33,565 nucleotides of DNA from a bacterium. GTDB lineage: Bacteria; Lernaellota; Lernaellaia; JACKCT01. The position numbers were made by a program, and so were the translations under genes. The stretch covers positions 1-33,565 of the forward strand of contig JAIOHV010000048.1 of the NCBI GenBank assembly GCA_019912885.1, in the 5' to 3' direction. Below the pieces are notes generated by a model that worked only from the letters and a program-made list of their open reading frames with translations, ran no database searches and had not been told where the DNA came from. The stretch's first letter is position 1. Every line of letters starts with the position of its first letter. Positions 15,637 to 24,518 of this stretch are shown here, in pieces.

Positions 15637-16989
15637 ATGCCGCCCGGATCATCCGAACTTCCAATGACCAACGAAACCGACGATACCGCCCGCGCGCGCC
15701 GCATGGAGCGCCTCGCGGCATTTTTCGCGGCTGCGACGGGTTTGCTTTTCGTATTGCTGATCGGCGCGCTCGCGCCCGACCCCTTCGAAAACGGCGGTGC
15801 GCCGCTCGCGTTCGCGCCGCCGGAGTCGCCGCCGCCCGCGGCGACGCCCGATCCGCTGCGCGTGGCCTGCCGGGCGCCGTGCGAGCGCGTCGTCGAATGC
15901 GGGCTGCTTGACGATATGGAGATGTGCGAACCGTGGTGCGTCGATGTGTGGGACGCTCCGACGCGCGCGTGCGTCGCGACGGTGGCGTGCGACCGCATCG
16001 AGACGGAATGCTTCGAGCCGACCGACGACGAGCTGTGCACGAGCGTGTGCGATCGCCTCGCCGGGTGTGAATGGCTCGACCTTGGCGGCGATTGCGAGAC
16101 GGTCTGCATCGAATCCTGGTCGCGCCGCGAGCGCGCGTGTCTTGACGTCGTTTCGTGCGGGCCGGCCGTGGCCGCGTGCCTGGACCGGGAGACGCGCGCG
16201 CCATGCCCGGCCGTCTGCGAAAAGATGTCCGCCTGCGGGATCATCGAGGAGACGGGCGATCTGACGGCGTGTTACGCAACCTGCGCGACGGATTTCGAAA
16301 CGCCGCTTCGCCACTGCATCATGGATCGTGCGTGCGACGAGGTGATGTCGTACTGCTTTGAAGGCCTGCTGGCCGAGGAGTTATGTTACGAAGCGTGCGC
16401 GGTGGCGTTCGATTGCGAGTTGACGAGCACGACGACCGAGGCGTGCCTCGCAAGTTGCGAGGCCGAATGGAGCGAGCCGCTGGCGATTTGCCTGGCGGAT
16501 TCCGTCTCCTGCGAGAGCGCGACGGCCTGCTTTGACGAGCCGGCCGTCCAATGCCCCGACATCTGCGCGATCCTGATCGCCTGCGGCGCGTTCGACGTCG
16601 CCGATTACGAGGCTTGCTCGCGGCAGTGCGAGGATATTTTCACCGGCGCCGAGCGCGCGTGTCTGGCCGAGGGCGACTGCACGACGCTCACCGCGTGCCT
16701 GGACGGAACCGGCGCGCCGGCGGGCGGGAGCACCCCGACGACGGACGGTGAAGACGGGAGCCGGGACACGGGCGAGGACGCCGAATCGCCCGCGCCCGAG
16801 GACGAAGGTCTGGCGTCGTCCGCGCTGTGCGTCCCCTCGTGCCGCAAGCTCGCCGGCTGCGGCCTGGTGAACGCGTGGGAGGTCGATGGATGCGTCACGT
16901 CCTGCGAGGCCGGCTGGTCGCGCGAGCGCGTCGGCTGCATCCTCGGAAACGCGTGCACGGAGATCGCGGGGAAATGCCCGACGAACTGA
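15637..16989 (+). CDS. Membrane-anchored protein of six eight-cysteine repeats
   Basis: No family recognised. A 450-residue protein from the first ATG; a second ATG at 15664 is equally possible, as neither has a good Shine-Dalgarno. One N-terminal transmembrane segment (about 26-46) would place the rest outside the inner membrane. A Pro/Ala linker leads to five contiguous repeats of about 55 residues (C78-C125, C134-C181, C190-C240, C250-C298, C306-C354). An acidic linker follows, then a sixth repeat (C398-C447). Each repeat has eight cysteines spaced C-x3-C-x5-C-x8-11-C-x3-C-x10-C-x5-6-C-x5-6-C, and a Trp or Phe four residues after the fifth Cys. That gives 48 cysteines, most likely disulfide-linked. 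Its 3' end overlaps the next membrane-protein gene. Confidence 0.85.
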   Translation: MPPGSSELPMTNETDDTARARRMERLAAFFAAATGLLFVLLIGALAPDPFENGGAPLAFAPPESPPPAATPDPLRVACRAPCERVVECGLLDDMEMCEPWCVDVWDAPTRACVATVACDRIETECFEPTDDELCTSVCDRLAGCEWLDLGGDCETVCIESWSRRERACLDVVSCGPAVAACLDRETRAPCPAVCEKMSACGIIEETGDLTACYATCATDFETPLRHCIMDRACDEVMSYCFEGLLAEELCYEACAVAFDCELTSTTTEACLASCEAEWSEPLAICLADSVSCESATACFDEPAVQCPDICAILIACGAFDVADYEACSRQCEDIFTGAERACLAEGDCTTLTACLDGTGAPAGGSTPTTDGEDGSRDTGEDAESPAPEDEGLASSALCVPSCRKLAGCGLVNAWEVDGCVTSCEAGWSRERVGCILGNACTEIAGKCPTN

Positions 16990-18692
16990 CGAGCCCGAAG
17001 TTCGCATCGGGTGCGCCGGCGCCGGGTGCGCGGGCCGCGACGGCCCTCGCGTTGATCGCGGCCGTCGCGCTTTACGCGCTGACGATCCATTTCAATAACC
17101 GCAAATATCTTAGTCTGGATGTGACGCACTTCGATCTGCAGCACGTCACGCACTACTACAATACGATCCGGCAGGGCGGCTTCGGGAATCTGTACGAGAA
17201 AGACCCCTACCTTTTCTTCGCGACGTTTCAGGAACCGAGCAACCTGCTTGCGATCGCGGCGTGGCGAATTTATCCGCACCCGCGCGCGCTGTTCGCGCTG
17301 CAGGGACTCTATTTGTGCGTCGCGGTGTTTCTGGCGTATCTCGTCCTCCTGCGGCTGACGCGGCGGCCGTGGGCGTCGTTCGCCGCAACGGTCGCGCTGG
17401 CGGCCAATCCCTACCTCTGGACATTGTTCACATTCGGGTTTCGGCCAAGCCTTTTCGCCGCGCCGTGCGTTGTCGGATTCGTGCTCGCCCAGAGGCACGG
17501 GCGAACGAAGCTGGCCGCGACGCTGCTCGTGCTCGCGGGTCTCGGCAAGGTGACGATGATGCTCTCGGTCGCGTTCACCGGGCTGCTGTTTTGGGTGATG
17601 GCTCCGCGGCAGCGCTGGGGCATGGGGGTCTTTTTCGCCGCGCTTTTCCTGTTTGTGTCGCTGGGGAGCGTCATGGGCTACATCGCCTCGCGCGCCAACC
17701 TGACGATCACCACCGAGATGCTGCACATCGCGCTCTACGGCGAGGACGTCGGCCAGGCGATCGCGACGATCTTCACGCGGCCGATCCACACGATCGCGCA
17801 GATGCTGAGCCCCGCGAACCTCGCGCACGTGGTGCTGCTGGGGTCGCTTCTGTTCTTGCCGGCGGCGGCGGGGCGATATTTCTGGGGTGCGCTTCCGGAC
17901 ATTGGGCTCATCCTCATGTCCACGACGAGCATGATCCACGGCCAGTATTTCCAGAATGCGTATCCGGCCGTCTTCCATCCGCTGGTCTTCCTTCATAACA
18001 ACCACCTGTTCATCGTCGGATTTCTCATGGCGGGATTTGCCGTCGGCGCGGCGCGGATCATCAACGCGGCCGCGCGGCGCGGCGAGGCCCGCGCGTGGCA
18101 GGCCGCCGTCGCCGTGCTCGTCGCGGGAATCGCCGTGCGTGTGTTGTGGCCGACGATGATCGCCGGGCCGATCCCCGGCAACATCCACTTCGACGACCGC
18201 TACTACGACATGACCGAGCACGACCGTCTGGGCTGGGAGGTCGCCGCGCTCATCCCGCGGCACGCGTCGCTGCGCGCGCAGTGGAACCTTTATCCACCCG
18301 CGGTCGGGCGCCGCGCGGATCAACGCGCGTTCGAGTGGAACCTCGACAAGGTGCGCGAGGCGTACATCTTCGTGGACCTGTTCGCCTTCGAATATCTGCG
18401 CGACCGGTCGGCTTACCTCGACGCCGTGGAGATGGTGAACGACCGCGCCGACTACGGTGCCACGATCTTTGTCGACGGTTACATCGTCTGGCGGCTTGGC
18501 GAACCGACGGAGATGAACGGCGAGGTCCGCTCCTTCCTGCGGGAGCACCGGGACGAGCTGATGAAAAACCACTATCGCGCGTATCGCGACGCCTTTTTGC
18601 CGGAGCCCAGGGTGGGTGTGGATGTCTATTCGCAAACGCAGATCGAGCGTGCCGTGAGCCGGCCGCCAGGCGCTTCCGGGCCTGAAACGTGA
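16974..18692 (+). CDS. DUF2079-like polytopic membrane protein
   Basis: I start at MPDELTSPKF, 16 bases inside the preceding gene, with GGGGA just upstream. The frame is open 49 codons further up, but only in antisense-like Arg-rich sequence. The 572-residue protein has about ten transmembrane segments through residue ~360 and a soluble C-terminal part. The FDLQHVTHYYNTI...PYLFFATFQEPSNLLAIAAW region and FTFGFRPSLFAAPCVVGFVL resemble the DUF2079 layout, a GT-C-like group of uncharacterised membrane proteins. HGQYFQNAYPAVFHPLVFLHNNH matches the His/Tyr-containing late loop. Overlap with the cysteine-repeat gene implies joint expression. A role in glycosylating that protein is conceivable but untested. 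Confidence 0.65.
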   Translation: MPDELTSPKFASGAPAPGARAATALALIAAVALYALTIHFNNRKYLSLDVTHFDLQHVTHYYNTIRQGGFGNLYEKDPYLFFATFQEPSNLLAIAAWRIYPHPRALFALQGLYLCVAVFLAYLVLLRLTRRPWASFAATVALAANPYLWTLFTFGFRPSLFAAPCVVGFVLAQRHGRTKLAATLLVLAGLGKVTMMLSVAFTGLLFWVMAPRQRWGMGVFFAALFLFVSLGSVMGYIASRANLTITTEMLHIALYGEDVGQAIATIFTRPIHTIAQMLSPANLAHVVLLGSLLFLPAAAGRYFWGALPDIGLILMSTTSMIHGQYFQNAYPAVFHPLVFLHNNHLFIVGFLMAGFAVGAARIINAAARRGEARAWQAAVAVLVAGIAVRVLWPTMIAGPIPGNIHFDDRYYDMTEHDRLGWEVAALIPRHASLRAQWNLYPPAVGRRADQRAFEWNLDKVREAYIFVDLFAFEYLRDRSAYLDAVEMVNDRADYGATIFVDGYIVWRLGEPTEMNGEVRSFLREHRDELMKNHYRAYRDAFLPEPRVGVDVYSQTQIERAVSRPPGASGPET

Positions 18693-18785
18693 GCCGCGCC
18701 ACCTTGGTCCGGGTGAGCGCGCCGTGGTAACGTACGTCGTTTCGCCATGGCGTTCCGGCACGGTGATGAAACCGGAAAAAGGTGC

Positions 18786-20177
18786 ATGAAAACCGTTCTC
18801 GTCAGACCCAGCGCCTCGCGCTATTTCTATACCTGCATCCCTCCCTTGGGATTCGGTTATTTGAGCACCACGCTCAAACGCGCCGGCCATTCGGTGCTTT
18901 GGGCGGACATCGGCCACGAGGGGTACACGAAAGAGAAGTTCTTCGCGGACCTGCACCGAGATCCCCCGGGGCTTCTCGGCTTTCAGATTTATTCGCGCAC
19001 GCTTCCCGGCGCGCGGGATTTGATCGAGGAAACGCGAAAGCACGTGCCGGACACGACCGCATTTGTCGCCGGCGGCTGGCACCCGACGCTCGAACCGGAG
19101 CAGACGCTCGATTTTCTGCCGGGCGTCGATTTTGTGCTGATGGGCGAAGCCGACGAATCGATGCCGCGGCTCGCGAACGCGCTCGAGGGACGCACCGGCG
19201 CCGTGCTCGACACCATCCCGGGCCTCGCGTGGCGCGAGGGCGGCAAGGTCCGTAAGAACGAGGCGACGCTCCCGCCCGACCTGGACGCGCTTGGCCACGT
19301 CGACTGGGAGGGCATGCGCCCCTGGACGTACAAGGCCGAGAACCTCGGCGGATTCACGAAATACGCGCCCGCGGCGCTGATGCTCGCCAGCCGCGGTTGC
19401 CCGTACATCTGCGAGTTCTGCTCGGTGCCGGAGGTCAACGGCCACCGCGTTCGGCGCCACGGGATCGAGCACCTGCTCGAGGACGTCGAGCTTTTGCACA
19501 AGAAATATGGCTTCCGCGAAATCCGTTTCATGGACGACAACTTTCCGACGCAAAAATCCTACGTGCTGGAGTTTTGCGACGCGCTTCGGCGCAAGAACTT
19601 CGATATCGCCATCTCGTTTCCCGCGGGCATCCACCTGCGCCTTGTGGATGGCGAGGTTCTCGACGCGCTGAAGTCCGTCGGGCTGTATTCGTTCTCGTGC
19701 GGCATCGAATCGGGCAACGAGCGCGTTCTGAAGATGATCCGCAAGAACATCACGAAAGACGTGGTGCGCGAGAAGATCAAGCTCGTGCAATCGAAGGGCC
19801 TGCAAACGACCGCGTTTTTCATCCTGGGATATCCCACCGAGACGCGCGCGGAGATCGAGGATACGATCCGCTTCGCGCGCGAGCTCGATCTGACCGGCGC
19901 GCACTTCAACGTCTTCACGCCATTTCCGGGCACGAAGATCACGCGCCGCCTGGCCGACTGGGGGCTCTTGCGCGAACACCCGTGGGAGCACATCCACCTG
20001 GAGAACGTGAACTACTCCTACTGCAAGGTATCGCCGCGGACGCTGAAGTACCTGCGTCTCAAGGCGATCGTCACCTTCTGGTTCCGCCCGCGCGCGTTCA
20101 TGCGCAACCTGAAACGCCTGCGCTCGTTCGGGCAGGCGAAATTCCTCATGGAAAAGCTATGGGAGTACGCCACGTAG
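18786..20177 (+). CDS. B12-binding radical SAM protein, first of four in tandem
   Basis: The start at MKTVLVRPSASRYF is chosen because AAGGT lies just upstream and the first B12-domain strand begins there; the upstream ATG adds only 13 uncharacteristic residues. It has 463 residues. The signature is VAGGWHPTLEPEQ (about 94-106) and VLMGEADESM (117-126), with GEAD in place of GEGE. The radical SAM motif is ASRGCPYICEFC with C205, C209 and C212, followed by FMDDNFPTQ, CGIESGNERVL and a GYPTET loop. The tail is FWFRPRAFMRNL. It is collinear with the next gene without gaps through residue 212, so the two are tandem duplicates. Together with the next three genes it forms an operon ending at the terminator at 24519. 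Confidence 0.91.
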   Translation: MKTVLVRPSASRYFYTCIPPLGFGYLSTTLKRAGHSVLWADIGHEGYTKEKFFADLHRDPPGLLGFQIYSRTLPGARDLIEETRKHVPDTTAFVAGGWHPTLEPEQTLDFLPGVDFVLMGEADESMPRLANALEGRTGAVLDTIPGLAWREGGKVRKNEATLPPDLDALGHVDWEGMRPWTYKAENLGGFTKYAPAALMLASRGCPYICEFCSVPEVNGHRVRRHGIEHLLEDVELLHKKYGFREIRFMDDNFPTQKSYVLEFCDALRRKNFDIAISFPAGIHLRLVDGEVLDALKSVGLYSFSCGIESGNERVLKMIRKNITKDVVREKIKLVQSKGLQTTAFFILGYPTETRAEIEDTIRFARELDLTGAHFNVFTPFPGTKITRRLADWGLLREHPWEHIHLENVNYSYCKVSPRTLKYLRLKAIVTFWFRPRAFMRNLKRLRSFGQAKFLMEKLWEYAT

Positions 20178-20198
20178 CGGCGTGGCCGCGAAAGACCC

Positions 20199-21587
20199 AT
20201 GCGTGTCGATCTGGTCCGACCCAACCTCACGAAATACATGTTTTCATCGATCGCGCCGTTGGGTCTTGGTTACATGGCCCGCACGGTGCGAAACGCGGGC
20301 TACGAGGCGCGCATCCGTGACGTCGGCCATGGCGATCTGACCAGGGAATCGTACTACGACGACATTCGCCGCCGCCCGCCGGATATTGTCGGCTTTTCGA
20401 GCTACTCGCGCGATTTCGCGCAGACGATGCAGCTTGTCGACGAGATGGGATCGTTTCTTCCGCGCGGCGTGCCGTTCGTGATCGGCGGGCCGCACCCGTC
20501 CGCGATCCCGGAAGAGACGCTGCGCCTGGCCCCGCGTCTTGACTACGTCATCTCCGGCGAGGGGGAGGAGGCGCTGCCGCTTTTGATGAAGGCGCATTCC
20601 CGCGCGAACGGAGTGCGCCTGGAGGATATTCCGGGGTTGGCCTGGCGCGACGGCGAGACGATTCGCGTCAACGATCGTGTGTTTCCGCAAAACCTCGATG
20701 CGTTCGGGCATATCGACTGGGACGAACTCGACCCGCGAAGCTACCACGGCGAAAACCTCGCCGGCGGTTCGCGCCGCGCGCCCGCGGCGATCGTCATCTC
20801 GAGCCGCGGCTGCCCATTCCACTGCGAATTCTGCACCGATCACATCCTGTTCGGCGCGAAAACGCGGCGGCACAGCGTCGATTACGTCATGGAAGACATC
20901 GAGATCCTGCATCGCAAGTTCGGATTTTCGGAGATCCGCTTCGTGGACGACAACTTCCCGACCGAGCGCGGTTACGTGCGCGCGTTCGTGGAGGAGTTCA
21001 AACGGCGGAACTGGGATCTGATCGTCAGCATGCCGATCGGCATCCACCTGCAGCTCATCGACGAGGAGCTGCTCGATCTTCTGAAGTCGATCGGCATGTA
21101 CGAGATCACCGTCGGCATCGAGGCGGGCAGCCGCCGCGTGCAGAAGTTCATGCGCAAGGGCGTCACGACCGAACTCGTCAGGGAGAAGGTCGGCCTCATT
21201 CGACGGAAGGGCTTCGACACCATCGGCCTTTTCATCCTCGGTTACCCGACCGAGACGAAGGCCGAGATGAACGAGACGATCCGCCTGTCGCTGGAGCTGG
21301 GGCTGGATCAGGCGCATTTCCATCCGTTCATGCCGTTTCCCGGCACGCCGATCACAAGGCGCCTTGAGGAATGGGGACAGCTTCAGACGATTCCCTGGGA
21401 TCAGCATCACTTCGAAAAATTCAATTTCTCGTATTGCGAGCTGCCCGTGTGGCGGCTGCAACTGCTGCGCTTGAAGGCGATGTCGCTGTTTTATCTGCGC
21501 CCCCGGCAGTTTTTCCGGTTCGTCACGAAATTCAAGACGTTCGGTCAGTTCAAATTCATCTTCACAAAAGTGCTGGAGTACATGTGA
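20199..21587 (+). CDS. B12-binding radical SAM protein, second of four in tandem
   Basis: A 462-residue protein starting 21 bp after the previous stop. It is clearly paralogous to the upstream gene: VRPxxxxY near the N-terminus, LDAFGHIDWDEL, HRKFGFSEIRFVDDNFPTE and FNFSYC near the end all have counterparts there. The B12 signature is VIGGPHPSAIPEE (about 94-106) and VISGEGEEAL (117-126). The radical SAM motif is SSRGCPFHCEFC with C205, C209 and C212, then VGIEAGSRRVQ and a GYPTET loop. The tail is FYLRPRQFFRFV. The divergence between the two copies suggests related but distinct substrates or successive sites, not a recent duplication. Confidence 0.91.
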   Translation: MRVDLVRPNLTKYMFSSIAPLGLGYMARTVRNAGYEARIRDVGHGDLTRESYYDDIRRRPPDIVGFSSYSRDFAQTMQLVDEMGSFLPRGVPFVIGGPHPSAIPEETLRLAPRLDYVISGEGEEALPLLMKAHSRANGVRLEDIPGLAWRDGETIRVNDRVFPQNLDAFGHIDWDELDPRSYHGENLAGGSRRAPAAIVISSRGCPFHCEFCTDHILFGAKTRRHSVDYVMEDIEILHRKFGFSEIRFVDDNFPTERGYVRAFVEEFKRRNWDLIVSMPIGIHLQLIDEELLDLLKSIGMYEITVGIEAGSRRVQKFMRKGVTTELVREKVGLIRRKGFDTIGLFILGYPTETKAEMNETIRLSLELGLDQAHFHPFMPFPGTPITRRLEEWGQLQTIPWDQHHFEKFNFSYCELPVWRLQLLRLKAMSLFYLRPRQFFRFVTKFKTFGQFKFIFTKVLEYM

Positions 21588-21680
21588 TCGCTTCGCGGCC
21601 CGCGCCGGATTTGTTACGCTCGATCCTTCGCGGCGGGACGCGAACCGGGCGTGGCGCGCCGGCGCGAAAGTTTGGGAACC

Positions 21681-23072
21681 ATGGCTGACGTCAGTCTGAT
21701 TCAATCGTCGATCTTCCATCCGGACGTCGAAAAGGCGCCTCCGTTGGGAGTCTTGTATCTGGCGTCGAACCTGCGCGCCGCCGGTATCGACCCGGTCGTG
21801 TACGACATGAAGGGCTACGACCTGACCGTGCCGAGGGTCGTGGACGCCTATCGGAAAAACCCCACGCCGTATGTCGGTATCGGCGCGATCACCTACGACT
21901 CGCGCGCCATGCACGAGCTCGCGAACGGTATCCGCGCCGCCAACAAGAACGCGCGCATCGTCGCCGGCGGCCCGCACGCCACCGCGTATCGCGAGGATCT
22001 GCTGCTGCAAAACCGCGATCTCGACGCGGTGATCCTGAACGAGGGGGAGGAGACGTTCGCCGATCTCATCCACGGCGAGCGAAGCGGCAAGCAAATGCAC
22101 GAGATCCCCGGCCTCGCGTTCCGCGACGGCGACACCGTGATGTTTTCGCCCGAGCGCCCGCTGTTGCAGGATCTCGACGCGCTCGAATACCCCGCCTACG
22201 ACCTCGTGCCGCCGTCGGTGTACTGGGACAAGCCGCGCATTGCGTGGGTGTACGCGGAAAAGCAATACGCCACCATCACGACAAGCCGCGGCTGCCCGTA
22301 TCGCTGCGCCTATTGCCACCGCACGCTCGGCAAGCGGTGGCGCGTGCGGAGCCTCGACAACGTCATGGGCGAGTTGCACATGCTGAAGGAACGCTACGGG
22401 GTCAGGGAGATCGTGCCTGTCGATGACATGTTCAACCTGTCGGTCAAGCGCGTGAACGAATTCGCCCAGCGCGTCATCGACGAAAAGCTCGACCTGAAAT
22501 TCCACTTCCCCGTGGGTTTTCGTGCGGACATCCTGACCGAGGAGTCGATCGCGCTGCTCAAGGAAGCCGGCATGTACCGCTGCATGGTCGCCATCGAGAC
22601 CGGCAGCCCGCGCGTGCAGAAGGTCATCGACCGCAATCTGAACATCGACAAGACCAGGCACATGATCGGCAAGATCGCGGACGCCGGCGTCATGGTGCAT
22701 GGCGTGTTCATCCTCGGACTTCCGACGGAAACGAAGGAAGACATGATGGAGACGATGCGTTTTGCGCTCGAATCCAAGCTCCATTCGCTGGCGGTTTCCA
22801 TCGCGATTCCGTTCAAGGACTGCAAGCTCATCGACTTGGCCAAGGCCGACGGCGTGGAGTTCTCCGACGACTTCGACCGCTACAACTACACGCAGTCGCG
22901 CGTGAACCTGACGCACGTTCCGACCGAATGGGTGATCAAGCTTCGCCGCGACACGTACCGCCGGTTTTTTACGCCACGCCGCGTGTGGAATTTCGTGCGC
23001 CTGCTGCCGCGGCCGACGCGGCATATGGCGCGGCTCGCCAAGGTGTTCGTACGCAAGGCGTTCCTGTGGTAG
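21681..23072 (+). CDS. B12-binding radical SAM protein, third of four in tandem
   Basis: The start at MADVSLIQSS is preceded by GGGA at a spacing of five; an ATG ten codons upstream gives an Arg-rich, non-homologous extension. It has 463 residues. The signature is VAGGPHATAYRED (about 94-106) and VILNEGEETF (117-126). The radical SAM motif is TSRGCPYRCAYC with C205, C209 and C212, at the same positions as in its two upstream neighbours. It is followed by VDDMFNL, VAIETGSPRVQ and a GLPTET loop. The tail is RRFFTPRRVWNFV. The 93-bp gap before it is the largest in the operon but shows no terminator. In the core it resembles the gene at 5838 (MFNLSVKRV versus IFNLKRERV, and ETxSPRxQ in both). Confidence 0.91.
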   Translation: MADVSLIQSSIFHPDVEKAPPLGVLYLASNLRAAGIDPVVYDMKGYDLTVPRVVDAYRKNPTPYVGIGAITYDSRAMHELANGIRAANKNARIVAGGPHATAYREDLLLQNRDLDAVILNEGEETFADLIHGERSGKQMHEIPGLAFRDGDTVMFSPERPLLQDLDALEYPAYDLVPPSVYWDKPRIAWVYAEKQYATITTSRGCPYRCAYCHRTLGKRWRVRSLDNVMGELHMLKERYGVREIVPVDDMFNLSVKRVNEFAQRVIDEKLDLKFHFPVGFRADILTEESIALLKEAGMYRCMVAIETGSPRVQKVIDRNLNIDKTRHMIGKIADAGVMVHGVFILGLPTETKEDMMETMRFALESKLHSLAVSIAIPFKDCKLIDLAKADGVEFSDDFDRYNYTQSRVNLTHVPTEWVIKLRRDTYRRFFTPRRVWNFVRLLPRPTRHMARLAKVFVRKAFLW

Positions 23073-23097
23073 GGGCGACGCGCCGCACGGAGGGGTA

Positions 23098-24504
23098 ATG
23101 TCCGATCTTCTGCTGATTCAGCCGCCGAACATCGAGGGAACGCTGTTCAACCTCCCCGGCGTCGAGGTGCCGATGTCGATCATGACCGTCTCCGCGTATC
23201 TGAAACGCGAGGGCTACAGCACCGACATCGTCGACCTGACGCTCACGAAAAATCCACGCGATACGCTTCGCCGCGTGCTGTACGGCAATGCGCCCGAGGC
23301 CGTCGGGATCACCTCCTACACCTCCAACATGGAGATCGCCGGGCGCATCGCGCAACGCGTGCGCGAGGCATGGCCGAAAGCCAGGCTCGTGCTCGGCGGA
23401 TTTCATCCGTCCGCGCTGCCGGAGCAGACGATTCGCGAATACCCCGTGTTCGACGCCGTCGTGCACGGCGAGGGAGAGGAGACGCTGACCGAGCTGATGA
23501 ACGCATGGGGACGCGGCGGCTCGATCGCGAACATCCTCGGCATCGGCTACCTCGACGGCGACGAGGTGCGTCTTAACGCGCCACGCCCGCTGATGAAGGA
23601 TCTCAACGCGCTGCCGTTTCCGGATCGCGATTCCGTCCCGGTGACCCGCTACGTGCCGGATGTCGGCAACTACCACTCGCTGCCGACGACGGGCATCCTG
23701 TTCTCGCGCGGGTGTCCGTGCCCCTGCGGCTTCTGTTCTAAGAGCGTGTTTCTCGACACCGTGCGATATCGCACGCCGGAAAACTTCTGCGACGAAATCC
23801 GCGAGTGCCAGCGCCGCTATGGCGTCAACGACTTTCGCCTGTTCGACGAAGGCCCCACGATCCGCAAGCGCAACATGAAGGTGATGTGCGAGGAAATTTT
23901 GCGGCAGGGCCTGAAATTCACGTGGAATTGCTTCTCGCGCGTGGACGTGGTGGACGAGGAACTGCTCGAGCTGATGGCGCGCGCGGGCTGCTACCACGTG
24001 ATCTACGGCGTGGAGACGATCGTCCCCGAGACGCAGGAGCGCGTCAAAAAGCGCATCGACATCGAGCGTACCAAGGAGGTGTGCCGCCTGACGCGCAAGC
24101 ACGGCATCGAGTGCAAGGCGAACTTCATCCTGGGCTTCCCCTGGGAAGGGGAGGAAGAAGCGGAGATGAACGTGAAATTCGCGACCCAGCTCGACGCGGA
24201 CCTCGCCTCGTTCAATCTCTTCAAGCCGATGCCCGGCAGCCCGCTCTACGACGAGATGACGTCGAAGGGCGAGATCTTCGCGAGCAGTTGGGAAGACTTT
24301 TTCGTCACGAGCGATTCCAAGATATTCCATTCGAAGATGGATCAGGCGACGCAAAAGCGCGTCCTGAAAAACGCGTGGCTGCGGTTTTATTTTTCGCCGC
24401 GGGCGATTCGCCGGCGCTTCCAGCGCCTCTTGCGCGACCCGGAGGTCGAGGCGAAAAAGATCTTCACCGGCGTCTCGGTCCTTCTCGCAAACGCGTTTCG
24501 GTAG
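23098..24504 (+). CDS. B12-binding radical SAM protein, last of the tandem operon
   Basis: A 468-residue protein with GGAGGGG immediately before the ATG, 25 bp after the previous stop. The signature is VLGGFHPSALPEQ (about 98-110) and VVHGEGEETL (121-130). The radical SAM motif is FSRGCPCPCGFC: C206, C210 and C213 are the expected ligands, and C208 is an unusual extra cysteine inside the loop. LFDEGPTIRKRN, YGVETIVPETQ and a GFPWEG loop follow. The tail is RFYFSPRAIRRRF. An intrinsic terminator begins 15 bp after its stop, so this is the last gene of the operon. The substrate is unknown. Confidence 0.91.
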   Translation: MSDLLLIQPPNIEGTLFNLPGVEVPMSIMTVSAYLKREGYSTDIVDLTLTKNPRDTLRRVLYGNAPEAVGITSYTSNMEIAGRIAQRVREAWPKARLVLGGFHPSALPEQTIREYPVFDAVVHGEGEETLTELMNAWGRGGSIANILGIGYLDGDEVRLNAPRPLMKDLNALPFPDRDSVPVTRYVPDVGNYHSLPTTGILFSRGCPCPCGFCSKSVFLDTVRYRTPENFCDEIRECQRRYGVNDFRLFDEGPTIRKRNMKVMCEEILRQGLKFTWNCFSRVDVVDEELLELMARAGCYHVIYGVETIVPETQERVKKRIDIERTKEVCRLTRKHGIECKANFILGFPWEGEEEAEMNVKFATQLDADLASFNLFKPMPGSPLYDEMTSKGEIFASSWEDFFVTSDSKIFHSKMDQATQKRVLKNAWLRFYFSPRAIRRRFQRLLRDPEVEAKKIFTGVSVLLANAFR

Positions 24505-24518
24505 GGCGAAGGACCGGC

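Noticed and set aside
16605-19997. 1130-codon open frame on the minus strand
   Set aside because: It is antisense to the cysteine-repeat, DUF2079-like and radical SAM genes. Its translation is Arg/Glu/His-rich without domain motifs, the usual shadow in GC-rich DNA.
20244-23024. 926-codon open frame on the minus strand
   Set aside because: Antisense to two convincing radical SAM genes; composition only, no motifs.
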